From: an uncultured Saprospiraceae bacterium
GTDB taxonomy: Bacteria > Bacteroidota > Bacteroidia > Chitinophagales > Saprospiraceae
Reading direction: 5' to 3'
Assembly: GCA_937973565.1 (NCBI GenBank)
Contig: CALJKQ010000142.1
Location: 4,571 to 68,570 of the forward strand
DNA length: 64,000 nucleotides
In this document: in pieces, positions 35,595 through 44,337 of the stretch
How the letters are laid out: each line of letters begins with the position of its first letter
Numbering within the stretch: the first letter of the stretch is position 1
Position numbers and translations under genes: made by a program
Notes under the pieces: generated by a model
The model's input: only the letters and a program-made list of their open reading frames with translations
Told to the model about the DNA's origin: nothing
The model's database searches: none

Positions 35595-35602
35595 CAAAGA
35601 TA
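35595..35602 (-). promoter_or_regulatory. -7 element of carB
   Basis: TATCTTTG on the minus strand matches TAnnTTTG, 27 bases before the carB ATG, with a T-rich sequence in the -33 zone. Confidence 0.45.
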
Positions 35603-35673
35603 GCTAATCTCTCCTTGTGGAAAAGTTTTTTCTTTAATCCTTATTTTTAATTGCCTGGGGCGTTTGAGGCGGT

Positions 35674-36282
35674 TTAACCCATTTCTGCCACGACCTCGGT
35701 CACTTCCGGAACCATTCTTTTGAGCATGCCCTCGATGCCTGATTTCAGGGTAATGGTGCTGGAAGGACAGCCGCTGCATGATCCTTGAAGTACAACACTG
35801 ACAACACCCTTGTTGAATGATCTGAATTCGATATTACCTCCGTCCATTTCAACTGCCGGTTTCACATAGGTGTCAATGAGTTCTTTGATCTTTTTAACCA
35901 GTTCTGCATCCTCCCCGCTGTATTCGGCCTCTATCTTTTCGGCTTCTTGTGCCTGAACGGCTTCTTCAAAACCTTTTCTCAAGATCGGTTTATCGTCGGC
36001 GATGTATTGTTTGAGAAATTCTTTCAAGACCAGCATAATATCCGGCCAGTTGTAGTTGAATTCTTTGGTAATGGAAACGTAGTTGTTGCAAATGTATACG
36101 CCTTTTACATAAGCATGATCAAACAGGGCTGCCGCCAGAGGCGACCATTCATCTGCCAACTCTCTGGTTCTGAAATCAGCGGTACCCTTGTACAACATTC
36201 TGTTGACAACAAACTTTATGGTTTCCGGGTTGGGGGTTTGTTCGGTATATAACATTACGGGTCCTGCGGCCACTGTGCTCAT
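35674..36282 (-). CDS. NifU-like Fe-S scaffold protein (Nfu)
   Basis: An Nfu-type iron-sulphur carrier of about 202 residues. The N-terminal Nfu domain contains TEQTPNPETIKFVVNRML, and the C-terminal NifU domain holds the cluster-binding C-S-G-C pair (C169 and C172 in GSCSGCPSS). It should bind a 4Fe-4S cluster at a dimer interface and pass it to target enzymes; MtaB and other Fe-S enzymes would be clients. ATG 36282 is preferred over TTG 36336. It lies 72 bases after the PBP1A gene. Confidence 0.9.
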   Translation of the reverse strand: MSTVAAGPVMLYTEQTPNPETIKFVVNRMLYKGTADFRTRELADEWSPLAAALFDHAYVKGVYICNNYVSITKEFNYNWPDIMLVLKEFLKQYIADDKPILRKGFEEAVQAQEAEKIEAEYSGEDAELVKKIKELIDTYVKPAVEMDGGNIEFRSFNKGVVSVVLQGSCSGCPSSTITLKSGIEGMLKRMVPEVTEVVAEMG

Positions 36283-36354
36283 TTTTACAATCTTTGTTTC
36301 TTCTTTAACGGATTTTCTTTCGTTTTGTTCCCGCAACGCTTCGGTATTTGCAGA

Positions 36355-38901
36355 TCAAAAATCTTCTTCAAATTCGTCTCTTTCCATTTTCTCTTTCTGA
36401 AGCTTCCATCTTTCTGCCGATGGTCGGATGGTTTTGATTTTATCGCATTGGATCATCTCCATCATTTCTTTGGGTGGCGTTACAAATTTTATACCGGCAT
36501 CATAAATGCCCGATGTGTCCGCTTCCAGAGATCGGATCATTTTTTGGAAAACAGGGCGAGCCGTCACGTAACCCTGACCGTCGTTCAGGTTGGTAAAGCG
36601 AATCCATTTGTCGTCTCCTCCTGTCCATACTCCTACTACAAGTGTTGGTGTCAAGCCCATAAACCAGCCATCTGCAAAGTCGTTGGTCGTTCCTGTTTTT
36701 CCGGCGGTTTCAGATTTGAGCCCCATGCTAAACTCTCCGCCCACCACGTTTTTGAGCATATCCACCATGATGGCATTGTAAAGTGGGTTGATGGCGGGCC
36801 TGATGATGGGGTCTGCCCTGTAAATTTCTCTTCCATTTTTATCCGTAATGCGCAAGACAAAAACCGGTTCTCTGAATGTACCCTGATTGGCAAATGTGGT
36901 GTATGCTGCCGTCATCTGAAAAAGACTAATGTCCACCGCTCCCAGACAGATAGCAGGATATTCCGGTACCGCTAGTCGCCCGTTGGGCAGTCTTTCTGTC
37001 TTGGAAATACCCACTTTGTCGAGTAAGTTTCGCAACATATCAACGGAGCCCATTTCCTTTAGCAATCGAACAGTAATTGAGTTTTTGGAATACACCAAAC
37101 CATGGTAGAGGTTGTACATGTTTCCCGTGAAAACTTCGGTTGCGTTGTTGGGCGTCCATTCTTTATCTACATTAAAATTGGCGTCTCCCGGAGCAATGGT
37201 ATATTGTATGTCTTCGAATTCCTGACAAGGCATGATGCCACCAAACGCCATTGCTGCCGTGTATACAAAAGGTTTCATCGTAGACCCCACGGACCTTCGC
37301 GAAGTAACGTGATCAAACTTAAAGTGCTTGTGATCGATTCCTCCTACCCAGGCTTTGACATAACCGTTGGATGGGTCAATGGCCAGGACTGCGTTCTGCA
37401 AAAACATGGCTGTGTATTTGGTAGAATCCATCGGACTCATTACCGTATCTTTTTCGCCATGGGTGTAGTCAAAAACCCTCATTTTTGTTTTGGTAGAAAA
37501 CTCCTTTTTGAACGCTAGCTGCAACTCTTCATAAGCCTTACGAACCCGCGCATACTCTGCACTGTTTTTAAAATCTGTATAGGCTGTTAAATCTTCTTTA
37601 TTTATCCAATTGTTTTTATATAATTTGTTGATAATCAATTTATTAGTGTCGGATTTGATCAGCGTTTCCAGGATGTTGTCGGTAAGTCGTATGCTTTGTA
37701 TGTGGGCGATTTTAGGCTCAAATATTTTTTTTCTCAAATTCAGGTAACGAGGAGAAGCTTTGGCCTGGCTGATAAGAACTTCCTTTCTTAGGTTTTTTTG
37801 AAATTCATCGGCCTCAAAAGTCCATGGATCCATTCCCTTCCATTGCCTGAAATATCGTTTTTGGAGCCATTCCATGTGTTCTCTGGATGCCTGCTCTGCG
37901 TATTGCTGATATTTAAGGTCGATGGTGGTAAATATTTTTAAGCCATCTGTGTAAATGTTGTAGAGGCTGCCATCTGACTTTTTGAGTCCTTTTTCTTTGA
38001 TTAGGTTTTGGATGAATTTAGTCAACTCGGCTCTGAAGTACGGTGCCGGTCCATTGCTTTGTTCTTCTTTTTTGAATTTCGACATATCCACTTCTTTCTT
38101 CATAAGGGCGTCGTGATCTATTCCTTTAGGATAATTGTCGGACTTTAAAAGTGCCAGCACGGTATTTCTTCTCTGCCTTGCCCTTTCCGGAAAACGGACG
38201 GGGTTGTATAAACTCGGGTTTTTGAGCATGCCTACAAGCAATGCTGCCTCTTCAACAAAGAGGTCTTTTTGGTCTTTGTCAAAGTAAACTTTGGCAGCTG
38301 CCTGGATGCCATGTGCCCCATTGATGAATTCAAACTTATTGAGGTACATGGCCATAATTTCTTCTTTGGTATAACTTCTTTCGAGTTTGACTGCGGTGAG
38401 CCATTCTCTCATTTTGATAGGAATGAGTTTCAGAAGTTTTTGCCAGGAAGCCAATCCTCGGGTTGAGGGTCTGTCAAAGAGTAGTTTTGCCAGCTGTTGG
38501 GTTAACGTTGATCCTCCACCGGAAGTTTCGTTTCTTAGGAGCAATGTTTTAAAAGCCACGCGACCCAGTGCTGGAATATCAACACCGGAATGTTGGAAAA
38601 ACCTTGCGTCTTCTGTAAGTACCAGTGCTTTTTTAATGTGGGGGTTTAGATGGTTGTAATCTATTGGAATTCTGTTTTCAACGTAGTAGGTTCCAAATAT
38701 CTGGTGGTTGATGTCATATATTTCTGTAGCAAGTTTGTAATTCGGATTTTCCAATGTTTCAAAAGAAGGAATGCCTGTGGTAGCGGCGTAAATCAGTAAG
38801 CCACCGATCATGGTCAGTATGATCAATGCTGCGTACCAGCCGCGTCTGATCCATTTTAATTTTGGGTCTGTACGTAATTCCTTGTAAAGTTCTTTGATCA
38901 C
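36355..38901 (-). CDS. Bifunctional penicillin-binding protein 1A
   Basis: A class A PBP of 848 residues, with glycosyltransferase (GT51) and transpeptidase activity for peptidoglycan synthesis. One membrane helix (~24-44) anchors it. The GT51 region shows EDARFFQHSGVD with the catalytic Glu and GGSTLTQQLAKLLF. The transpeptidase has the SxxK motif in GSTMKPF, an SxN-like YSKNS and KTGT in GKTGTTNDFADGWFMG. It has a long insert between the two domains. The start is GTG 38901, since no ATG is available before the membrane helix; the upstream gene stops 4 bases earlier, so the genes are probably coupled. Confidence 0.95.
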   Translation of the reverse strand: MIKELYKELRTDPKLKWIRRGWYAALIILTMIGGLLIYAATTGIPSFETLENPNYKLATEIYDINHQIFGTYYVENRIPIDYNHLNPHIKKALVLTEDARFFQHSGVDIPALGRVAFKTLLLRNETSGGGSTLTQQLAKLLFDRPSTRGLASWQKLLKLIPIKMREWLTAVKLERSYTKEEIMAMYLNKFEFINGAHGIQAAAKVYFDKDQKDLFVEEAALLVGMLKNPSLYNPVRFPERARQRRNTVLALLKSDNYPKGIDHDALMKKEVDMSKFKKEEQSNGPAPYFRAELTKFIQNLIKEKGLKKSDGSLYNIYTDGLKIFTTIDLKYQQYAEQASREHMEWLQKRYFRQWKGMDPWTFEADEFQKNLRKEVLISQAKASPRYLNLRKKIFEPKIAHIQSIRLTDNILETLIKSDTNKLIINKLYKNNWINKEDLTAYTDFKNSAEYARVRKAYEELQLAFKKEFSTKTKMRVFDYTHGEKDTVMSPMDSTKYTAMFLQNAVLAIDPSNGYVKAWVGGIDHKHFKFDHVTSRRSVGSTMKPFVYTAAMAFGGIMPCQEFEDIQYTIAPGDANFNVDKEWTPNNATEVFTGNMYNLYHGLVYSKNSITVRLLKEMGSVDMLRNLLDKVGISKTERLPNGRLAVPEYPAICLGAVDISLFQMTAAYTTFANQGTFREPVFVLRITDKNGREIYRADPIIRPAINPLYNAIMVDMLKNVVGGEFSMGLKSETAGKTGTTNDFADGWFMGLTPTLVVGVWTGGDDKWIRFTNLNDGQGYVTARPVFQKMIRSLEADTSGIYDAGIKFVTPPKEMMEMIQCDKIKTIRPSAERWKLQKEKMERDEFEEDF

Positions 38902-38905
38902 TGCT

Positions 38906-40474
38906 TTAAAATGATGTGAGGTAGGTCTTGATATTACCCGCGGTGCTGATCGTTGTTTTATATCTTTTGTTTCCTGATGTCCGCATAATCAAACCGCGAT
39001 GAAGTTGCGCGATCAGGAAGTTTCCCGGGATTTTTATCGCCTGTGATGGAGCTGCTTGCTGAATGGAAGTTAAGGAACCGTTGGTCGTTATTGAAATTTT
39101 GTAGGTTGTACCATTGCTTGCCGTAAGGAAAATATTGGCCGGATTGAGAAGCTCTACATCAGCGGTATCAACTTTATATCCTGCATCGGGCAATGATAGG
39201 TTTAGGGTTTGCAATTTGCCGTCGTTTCCCACAAATAGTTTTTTGTAGTTGCTTACGCTATCTCTGAACACGATGCCGCTGCCGGGGGATGTAAGGTAAA
39301 GAGGGCCATTAAATTCTACCTTGGGAAAATGAGGTTTAAGGGTGACGAGTCCATATGTAATATCACCGGCAATGATACACCCTGAAGGCAGGTAGGGATA
39401 TACCCCCCAGGCACCCTCATAGCCGGTATAATTACTTCCATTGTTATTGGGGTAGGTATCGTAATATGCGACACGAATCGGGTGCAGTGGATCAATTACA
39501 TCATAGAGCTGGATGCCGTCGTGGTAGTAGGCAATGTAAAGACCGTTGTCTTTTACATAGGGGTTGTGAGGACGGTTGTTGGTATAAGTTGGAGCTCCTA
39601 AAGGATGTTTAAAAGTAGACATGAGAGTCAGGTCAAAGCCGTTTCCATTGTCTATGGTTCTCATTATTTTGATGGGTCGGCCGATGGGTACTTCTTCGGC
39701 TACATAAAAATATTGGGTGTCTACGGATGTATGTTGGGTGTGTCTCCAGCTGCTGTGGTTGTAATTACTTCCATCGTCTATAGAACCCAGGTAAGTAATA
39801 TTGTTTACATCGGTGCAATCCCAGATGACAAAGCCGGCCTCTCCCTGCGAACAATAGGCAATGTTGTTTTCAACGTACAAATCGTGGATATAAAGGTTCT
39901 CAAAGCCCGACATACCGGGTAGGGTGTTGAGAGATACTTTCTTTAGTAAAGTTGGATTGGCGGGGTTGCTCAGGCTATAAATAATCATCCAATTGTTGGT
40001 TGTTGAGTTGTCTCTTGCGCCTGCAACATAAAGGCGGGCATTGGGAACATCAACATAGATATTATGAGCTCTGTTGAATTGAGCGGTACTTTGGGTAACG
40101 GTAATGTTGTTGATGTTGGTTAGGTTAAAAATCTCGAGTCCTTCCGTGCCGGTATCAGCAACTCCATAAACATAGGTTCCAAAGCATTTAAAATCTCTCC
40201 AATAATTGCCGCTTCCAAGTCCATCTACAAACTGATATTTCAATACCGGGGCTGCGCAGTTGGAAACATCAAAGATGTTTACTGCCAAGGTTGAACCAAT
40301 AATAGCATATTCTTTTCCATCGGGTGCAACATAGCCCCATACATCGTTGTATTCATTTCCAGGCATCCCACCCACTTGAGCCAGCTTTTTCATGTTTTGT
40401 GAAGGCTGCCCAACAAATATTGTTGCCTGGAGTAAAAAATACAAAATAAATAACGCAGAAGAATAAGGAACCAT
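38906..40474 (-). CDS. Secreted LVIVD-repeat, choice-of-anchor B family protein
   Basis: An exported beta-propeller-like protein of about 522 residues with a signal peptide (MVPYSSALFILYFLLQATIFVGQ) and LVIVD-type repeats (for example LAVNIFDVSNCAAPVLKYQF and LEIFNLTNINNITVT). The family is usually anchored or secreted through different C-terminal signals. The C-terminus here is basic and does not show a convincing T9SS sorting domain. ATG 40474 is used because the longer frame to 40513 would run into the divergent alkA-like gene. It is followed after 4 bases by the PBP1A gene. Confidence 0.82.
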   Translation of the reverse strand: MVPYSSALFILYFLLQATIFVGQPSQNMKKLAQVGGMPGNEYNDVWGYVAPDGKEYAIIGSTLAVNIFDVSNCAAPVLKYQFVDGLGSGNYWRDFKCFGTYVYGVADTGTEGLEIFNLTNINNITVTQSTAQFNRAHNIYVDVPNARLYVAGARDNSTTNNWMIIYSLSNPANPTLLKKVSLNTLPGMSGFENLYIHDLYVENNIAYCSQGEAGFVIWDCTDVNNITYLGSIDDGSNYNHSSWRHTQHTSVDTQYFYVAEEVPIGRPIKIMRTIDNGNGFDLTLMSTFKHPLGAPTYTNNRPHNPYVKDNGLYIAYYHDGIQLYDVIDPLHPIRVAYYDTYPNNNGSNYTGYEGAWGVYPYLPSGCIIAGDITYGLVTLKPHFPKVEFNGPLYLTSPGSGIVFRDSVSNYKKLFVGNDGKLQTLNLSLPDAGYKVDTADVELLNPANIFLTASNGTTYKISITTNGSLTSIQQAAPSQAIKIPGNFLIAQLHRGLIMRTSGNKRYKTTISTAGNIKTYLTSF

Positions 40475-40476
40475 TT

Positions 40477-40500
40477 TATTTTTGCTAAATGACAAAAATA
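40477..40500. promoter_or_regulatory. Overlapping divergent -7 elements
   Basis: TATTTTTG on the plus strand (40477-40484) faces TATTTTTG on the minus strand (40493-40500). The start codons of the two genes are separated by 14 bases (40475-40488). The upstream half of each promoter lies in the other gene, and both transcripts would be leaderless or nearly so. Confidence 0.45.
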
Positions 40501-41100
40501 AACGAATCTGCATTAAGTCACCTTAGAAAAGATAAAATTCTAAGAAAGATAATTGATACTACACCGCTTTTTCCGAGGGTTAAAAAGGAATCGGTTTACC
40601 ATAGTTTATTGGGCAGTATCATCTCACAACAATTGTCAACCAAAGCTGCAGCCACCATTCATCAGCGATTTTTGGATATATATGATGGACAACCCCATCC
40701 TGAATTGGTTATCCGCACCGATCTTACACAGCTGAGGAGTTGTGGCTTGTCCAATCAAAAAGCCAATTACGTTAAGAATTTGGCTATCTACTTTCTGGAT
40801 CAACCCATAGAAAAAAGATATTGGAATAAGTTTGAAGATGAAGAAATCATTCAAATGTTATCTTCCATCAAAGGAATTGGAAAATGGACGGTCCAAATGA
40901 CATTGATGTTTACCCTGGAAAGACCCGACGTTTTTCCAATAGATGATTTAATTATAAAGAACTCTGTCATCCATTACTATAATCTCGATAGAACTGACAA
41001 AAACCTAATCCAGAATGTTCACAAGATTGCTGAGAAATGGTCTCCTTATCGGAGTTTTGCCTGCTACTATTTCTGGGCAGCCAAAGACAATTTGAAGTAA
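40489..41100 (+). CDS. DNA-3-methyladenine glycosylase II (AlkA-like)
   Basis: A 203-residue HhH-GPD DNA glycosylase that removes alkylated purines. The helix-hairpin-helix is in SSIKGIGKWTVQMTL (residues ~125-139), and the catalytic Asp is one of D152/D153 in FPIDDLI, matching the LPDDYLI position of E. coli AlkA. The N-terminal SIISQQLSTKAAATI segment is typical. No Fe-S cluster loop is seen, so it is of the AlkA rather than the Nth class. The first parS site begins immediately after its stop codon. Confidence 0.9.
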   Translation: MTKINESALSHLRKDKILRKIIDTTPLFPRVKKESVYHSLLGSIISQQLSTKAAATIHQRFLDIYDGQPHPELVIRTDLTQLRSCGLSNQKANYVKNLAIYFLDQPIEKRYWNKFEDEEIIQMLSSIKGIGKWTVQMTLMFTLERPDVFPIDDLIIKNSVIHYYNLDRTDKNLIQNVHKIAEKWSPYRSFACYYFWAAKDNLK

Positions 41101-41116
41101 TGTTTCACGTGAAACA
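41101..41116. other. parS site 1 (ParB-binding palindrome)
   Basis: TGTTTCACGTGAAACA is a perfect 16-bp palindrome identical to the classical bacterial parS consensus recognised by ParB/Spo0J. It begins directly after the AlkA stop codon. The par genes themselves are not in this window. Confidence 0.9.
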
Positions 41117-41147
41117 TTAAGAATGGTTTTTATTGATCTCCTAACTA

Positions 41148-41163
41148 TGTTTCACGTGAAACA
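41148..41163. other. parS site 2 (ParB-binding palindrome)
   Basis: A second identical TGTTTCACGTGAAACA, centred 47 bp from the first. Bases just outside the palindromes are also shared (21 bases in all). Its left arm falls on the -33 position of the M1 peptidase promoter. Confidence 0.9.
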
Positions 41164-41172
41164 TTAAACAAC

Positions 41173-41180
41173 TACTTTTG
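41173..41180 (+). promoter_or_regulatory. -7 element of the M1 peptidase gene
   Basis: TACTTTTG matches TAnnTTTG. TTTC (one mismatch to TTTG) lies exactly 19 bases upstream at 41150-41153, inside parS site 2, so ParB binding could affect this promoter. Confidence 0.55.
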
Positions 41181-41194
41181 TTATTCAATCTAAA

Positions 41195-43519
41195 ATGAAT
41201 TCATTTATGCGTTTATCTACCCTTCTCTTTTGCCTGATTTTAATTAGTAGCACCAATGCCCAACACAAATTTGACCAGTTGGAATATCTATTGCCTTCAC
41301 CCAATGATATAAGAACTGCCTCCGGTGCACCGGGACAAGCTTACTGGCAACAAAGAGCTGATTACAATATTCAGGTTGAGATAGACGAAATCAATCAAAA
41401 ATTAACAGGCTCAGAGACCATAACCTACTATAACCAATCGCCGGACGTGCTTACTTATCTTTGGCTACAGCTGGATCAAAATATTTTTTCTCATGAATCA
41501 GCATCGAAGAAATACAACCAGGATAAGATGGAGGAAAAGATGTCACTCAACACACTCAACCGAATGGATTCCAGTTTCGATGGAGGACATAAAATTACAG
41601 CTGTCAAAGGGCTTGATGGAAAGGCGTTGACTTATTTTATCAATCAAACCATGATGAGGATTGATTTGCCAAAACCTTTAGCAAAAGGAGAAAAATTCAC
41701 GTTTTCAATTGATTGGTGGTACAATATTACCAACAGTCAATCCATCAGAGGTAGATCCGGTTATGAGAAGTTTGAAGATGGCAACAGTATCTATTGCATA
41801 GCACAGTTCTTTCCCAGGATGTGTAAATATTATGATACGTATGGTTGGCAAAATAAACAGTTCATGGGTAGGGGAGAATTTACACTTGAATTCGGCAATT
41901 ATAATGTTTCCATCACAGTGCCCTCAGACCACTTAATTGCGGCCACAGGTACCTTAATGAACGAAACTGAAGTGCTCACACCACAGCAGGTGGAGCGATT
42001 AAAAAGGGCCAGGAACGAATTTGCGCAGCCCGTCACAATAGCCACACTGGAAGAAGCAGATCAAAGAATTGCAGCCGGAATGTCAAAGAAAAAAAGTACC
42101 TGGAAATTCTCAGCTAACAATGTGAGAGATTTTGCTTTTTCCACCTCCAGAAGACATATATGGGATGCCATGAATACCCAACTTCCTGGAGGGAAAACAG
42201 CAATGGCCATGTCTATGTGGCCAAAAGAAGGAAACTGTTTGTGGAGTAAGTTTTCAACCAAAGCAGTAGCACATACTTTAAAATGGTACTCTCATTATAC
42301 AATTGACTATCCTTATCCTGTGGCCTGGTCTGTAGATGGCGAAATGGGTATGGAATACCCCATGATCTCTTTCAACTTTGGTAGATGCGAAAGCGATAAT
42401 ACGTATCCGGAAAGAACCAAATACGGGCACATAGGGGTGATCATTCATGAGGTAGGCCACAACTTCTTTCCAATGATCATCAACTCTGACGAACGTCAAT
42501 GGAGCTGGATGGATGAAGGACTCAATACCTTCGTACAATATTTAACCGAGCAACAGTGGGAACGAAACTTTCCATCGGGCAGAGGACCAGCAAATAAGAT
42601 TGTAGATTACATGAAAAGCGATCCGTCAGATCTATCACCCATCATGACCAATTCTGAATCCGCCCGTCAATTTGGGTCCAATGCTTATGCCAAGCCGGCA
42701 ACAGCACTCAATATACTCAGAGAAACCGTCATGGGTCGTGAACTGTTCGACAGAGCTTTTAAAGAATACGCAAGAAGATGGGCATTTAAAACACCAACCC
42801 CAGCTGACTTCTTCAGAACGATGGAAGATGCATCGGGTGTGGATTTGGACTGGTTTTGGAGAGCATGGTTCTTTGGTATTGAAGCGGTAGATATATCGTT
42901 GAAAGAGGTGAGCCATTACCAGATAGACCCCAAAGATCCTGAGCGCAAATATGAGTTGATAAAAGACAGACAAAGTGAAGAACCTAAGAACATCAGTGAA
43001 ATCAGAAATCAGCAAGAGATAGCTAAAACGTATAACGAAATTGACACTACCATCAATGACTTTTACACCCACTGGGACAAAAACAAGCCGGATGCCATCG
43101 CATTACAAGAATACAAAAAAAGCATCCAGGGACTTTCCAAAGAAGAACTTGCTTTGATGGAAAATAATCAACACTACTACCAATTGTCATTCGAAAACAA
43201 AGGTGGAAACCCAATGCCCGTGATAGTCAACTTTGTATTTGAAAACGACAGCATAGCTACACATCGTATACCGGCCGAAATATGGCGCTTCGATGATACC
43301 ACCGTAACCAAAGTCTTCATCACCGAAAAGCCTATAAAGGAGATCATCCTTGATCCCTATTTAGAAACAGCAGATATAGACAGATCAAACAACTATTATC
43401 CTCCGAGAGAAGAAACATTGCGTTTTGAAGCCTTTAAACAAGGACAAAACAGAAGAGGTGGAGGCGGTGGAGAAAATCCTATGCAAAGAGCTGCAAAAGC
43501 AAGAGAAATTAGGCCTTAA
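41195..43519 (+). CDS. M1-family metallopeptidase
   Basis: A 774-residue zinc aminopeptidase-like protein, predicted exported (signal peptide to about residue 22, STNAQ). The zinc site HEVGH is at 418-422 with the third ligand Glu441 in DEGLNTF. The substrate-site motif appears as GEMGMEYPM (~382-390), a variant of GxMEN. A C-terminal region of ~250 residues ends in Arg/Gly-rich sequence and has no clear T9SS signal. A role in peptide degradation outside the cytoplasm is expected. Confidence 0.9.
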   Translation: MNSFMRLSTLLFCLILISSTNAQHKFDQLEYLLPSPNDIRTASGAPGQAYWQQRADYNIQVEIDEINQKLTGSETITYYNQSPDVLTYLWLQLDQNIFSHESASKKYNQDKMEEKMSLNTLNRMDSSFDGGHKITAVKGLDGKALTYFINQTMMRIDLPKPLAKGEKFTFSIDWWYNITNSQSIRGRSGYEKFEDGNSIYCIAQFFPRMCKYYDTYGWQNKQFMGRGEFTLEFGNYNVSITVPSDHLIAATGTLMNETEVLTPQQVERLKRARNEFAQPVTIATLEEADQRIAAGMSKKKSTWKFSANNVRDFAFSTSRRHIWDAMNTQLPGGKTAMAMSMWPKEGNCLWSKFSTKAVAHTLKWYSHYTIDYPYPVAWSVDGEMGMEYPMISFNFGRCESDNTYPERTKYGHIGVIIHEVGHNFFPMIINSDERQWSWMDEGLNTFVQYLTEQQWERNFPSGRGPANKIVDYMKSDPSDLSPIMTNSESARQFGSNAYAKPATALNILRETVMGRELFDRAFKEYARRWAFKTPTPADFFRTMEDASGVDLDWFWRAWFFGIEAVDISLKEVSHYQIDPKDPERKYELIKDRQSEEPKNISEIRNQQEIAKTYNEIDTTINDFYTHWDKNKPDAIALQEYKKSIQGLSKEELALMENNQHYYQLSFENKGGNPMPVIVNFVFENDSIATHRIPAEIWRFDDTTVTKVFITEKPIKEIILDPYLETADIDRSNNYYPPREETLRFEAFKQGQNRRGGGGGENPMQRAAKAREIRP

Positions 43520-43530
43520 ATAATTGATAA

Positions 43531-44304
43531 TCAGTTAATTGAAATAAATTCTTTCAGGGCTTTATTAAAAACTTCCGGGTGTTCCATCATAGGAGCATGG
43601 CCACATTTGTCAATTTCCACCAGTTTAGAATTAGACAAAAGTTCGTGAAACTTACGGCCTACCCACAGAGGCGTAACTTCATCCTGTACACCCCATACCA
43701 ATAAAGTAGGTGTCTTTATCATTTGAAGTTTGTCTTCTAAGTTGTGGCGAACTGCAGACTTGGCTGTCTTCACAATTCGGATACACCTACCCAAATCACT
43801 TACAGATTCAAACACTTCATCAACCAAAGCTTCTGTAGCAACCTTGGGATCGAAAAAAACCATCTCTGTTTTTTTCCTTATATAGTCACGTGAACTGCGA
43901 CGTGGAAAGCTGTTTCCGAAAGCGTTTTCAAATAGACCAGAACTACCGGTAAGAATCATCTTAGCCACTTTATCCGGTCTTTTCAAACAATACATTTGAG
44001 CCAAATGTCCTCCAAGTGAATTGCCTAAAATATTAACCTTTTCAAAACCCTTGAACTGTATAAAATCATCAATAAAATCAACCAGACCATCAAGATCCAA
44101 ATCTTTAATTGGTAAGCTATAAATAGGCAGAATGGGTATAACAACGTTTACTTTATCACCAAACTCTTTTAAAATACTCTCAAAGTTGCTGAGAGCACCC
44201 ATGAGGCCATGCAGCAATAGTAAGGGTGTTTCTCCCTTATGCTCGCTATTTGTTTCTATATATTCAAACTTTCCTTCCTTCTTGATGTCTGTATTCACGG
44301 ACAA
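43531..44304 (-). CDS. Alpha/beta hydrolase
   Basis: A 257-residue alpha/beta-hydrolase-fold enzyme. The oxyanion block LLLLHGLMGALSNF, the nucleophile elbow GNSLGG (Ser in NILGNSLGGHLAQ), an Asp in VWGVQDEVTP and the catalytic His in CGHAPMMEHP make a complete triad. No substrate can be assigned. No ATG exists before residue ~34, so the start must be TTG 44304 or GTG 44298; a -7 element (TATTTTTG) at 44321-44328 supports this. It is convergent with the M1 peptidase gene with an 11-base gap. Confidence 0.87.
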   Translation of the reverse strand: MSVNTDIKKEGKFEYIETNSEHKGETPLLLLHGLMGALSNFESILKEFGDKVNVVIPILPIYSLPIKDLDLDGLVDFIDDFIQFKGFEKVNILGNSLGGHLAQMYCLKRPDKVAKMILTGSSGLFENAFGNSFPRRSSRDYIRKKTEMVFFDPKVATEALVDEVFESVSDLGRCIRIVKTAKSAVRHNLEDKLQMIKTPTLLVWGVQDEVTPLWVGRKFHELLSNSKLVEIDKCGHAPMMEHPEVFNKALKEFISIN

Positions 44305-44320
44305 GCTGTTGATTGAGCTA

Positions 44321-44328
44321 CAAAAATA
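44321..44328 (-). promoter_or_regulatory. -7 element of the alpha/beta hydrolase gene
   Basis: TATTTTTG on the minus strand, 16 bases before the TTG start, lies between this gene and the end of ctaA. Confidence 0.4.
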
Positions 44329-44337
44329 GCATTTACT

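Noticed and set aside
43885..43900. CACGTG core inside the alpha/beta hydrolase gene as a third parS
   Set aside because: Only the central six bases and a few flanks match; the outer arms do not form the parS palindrome.
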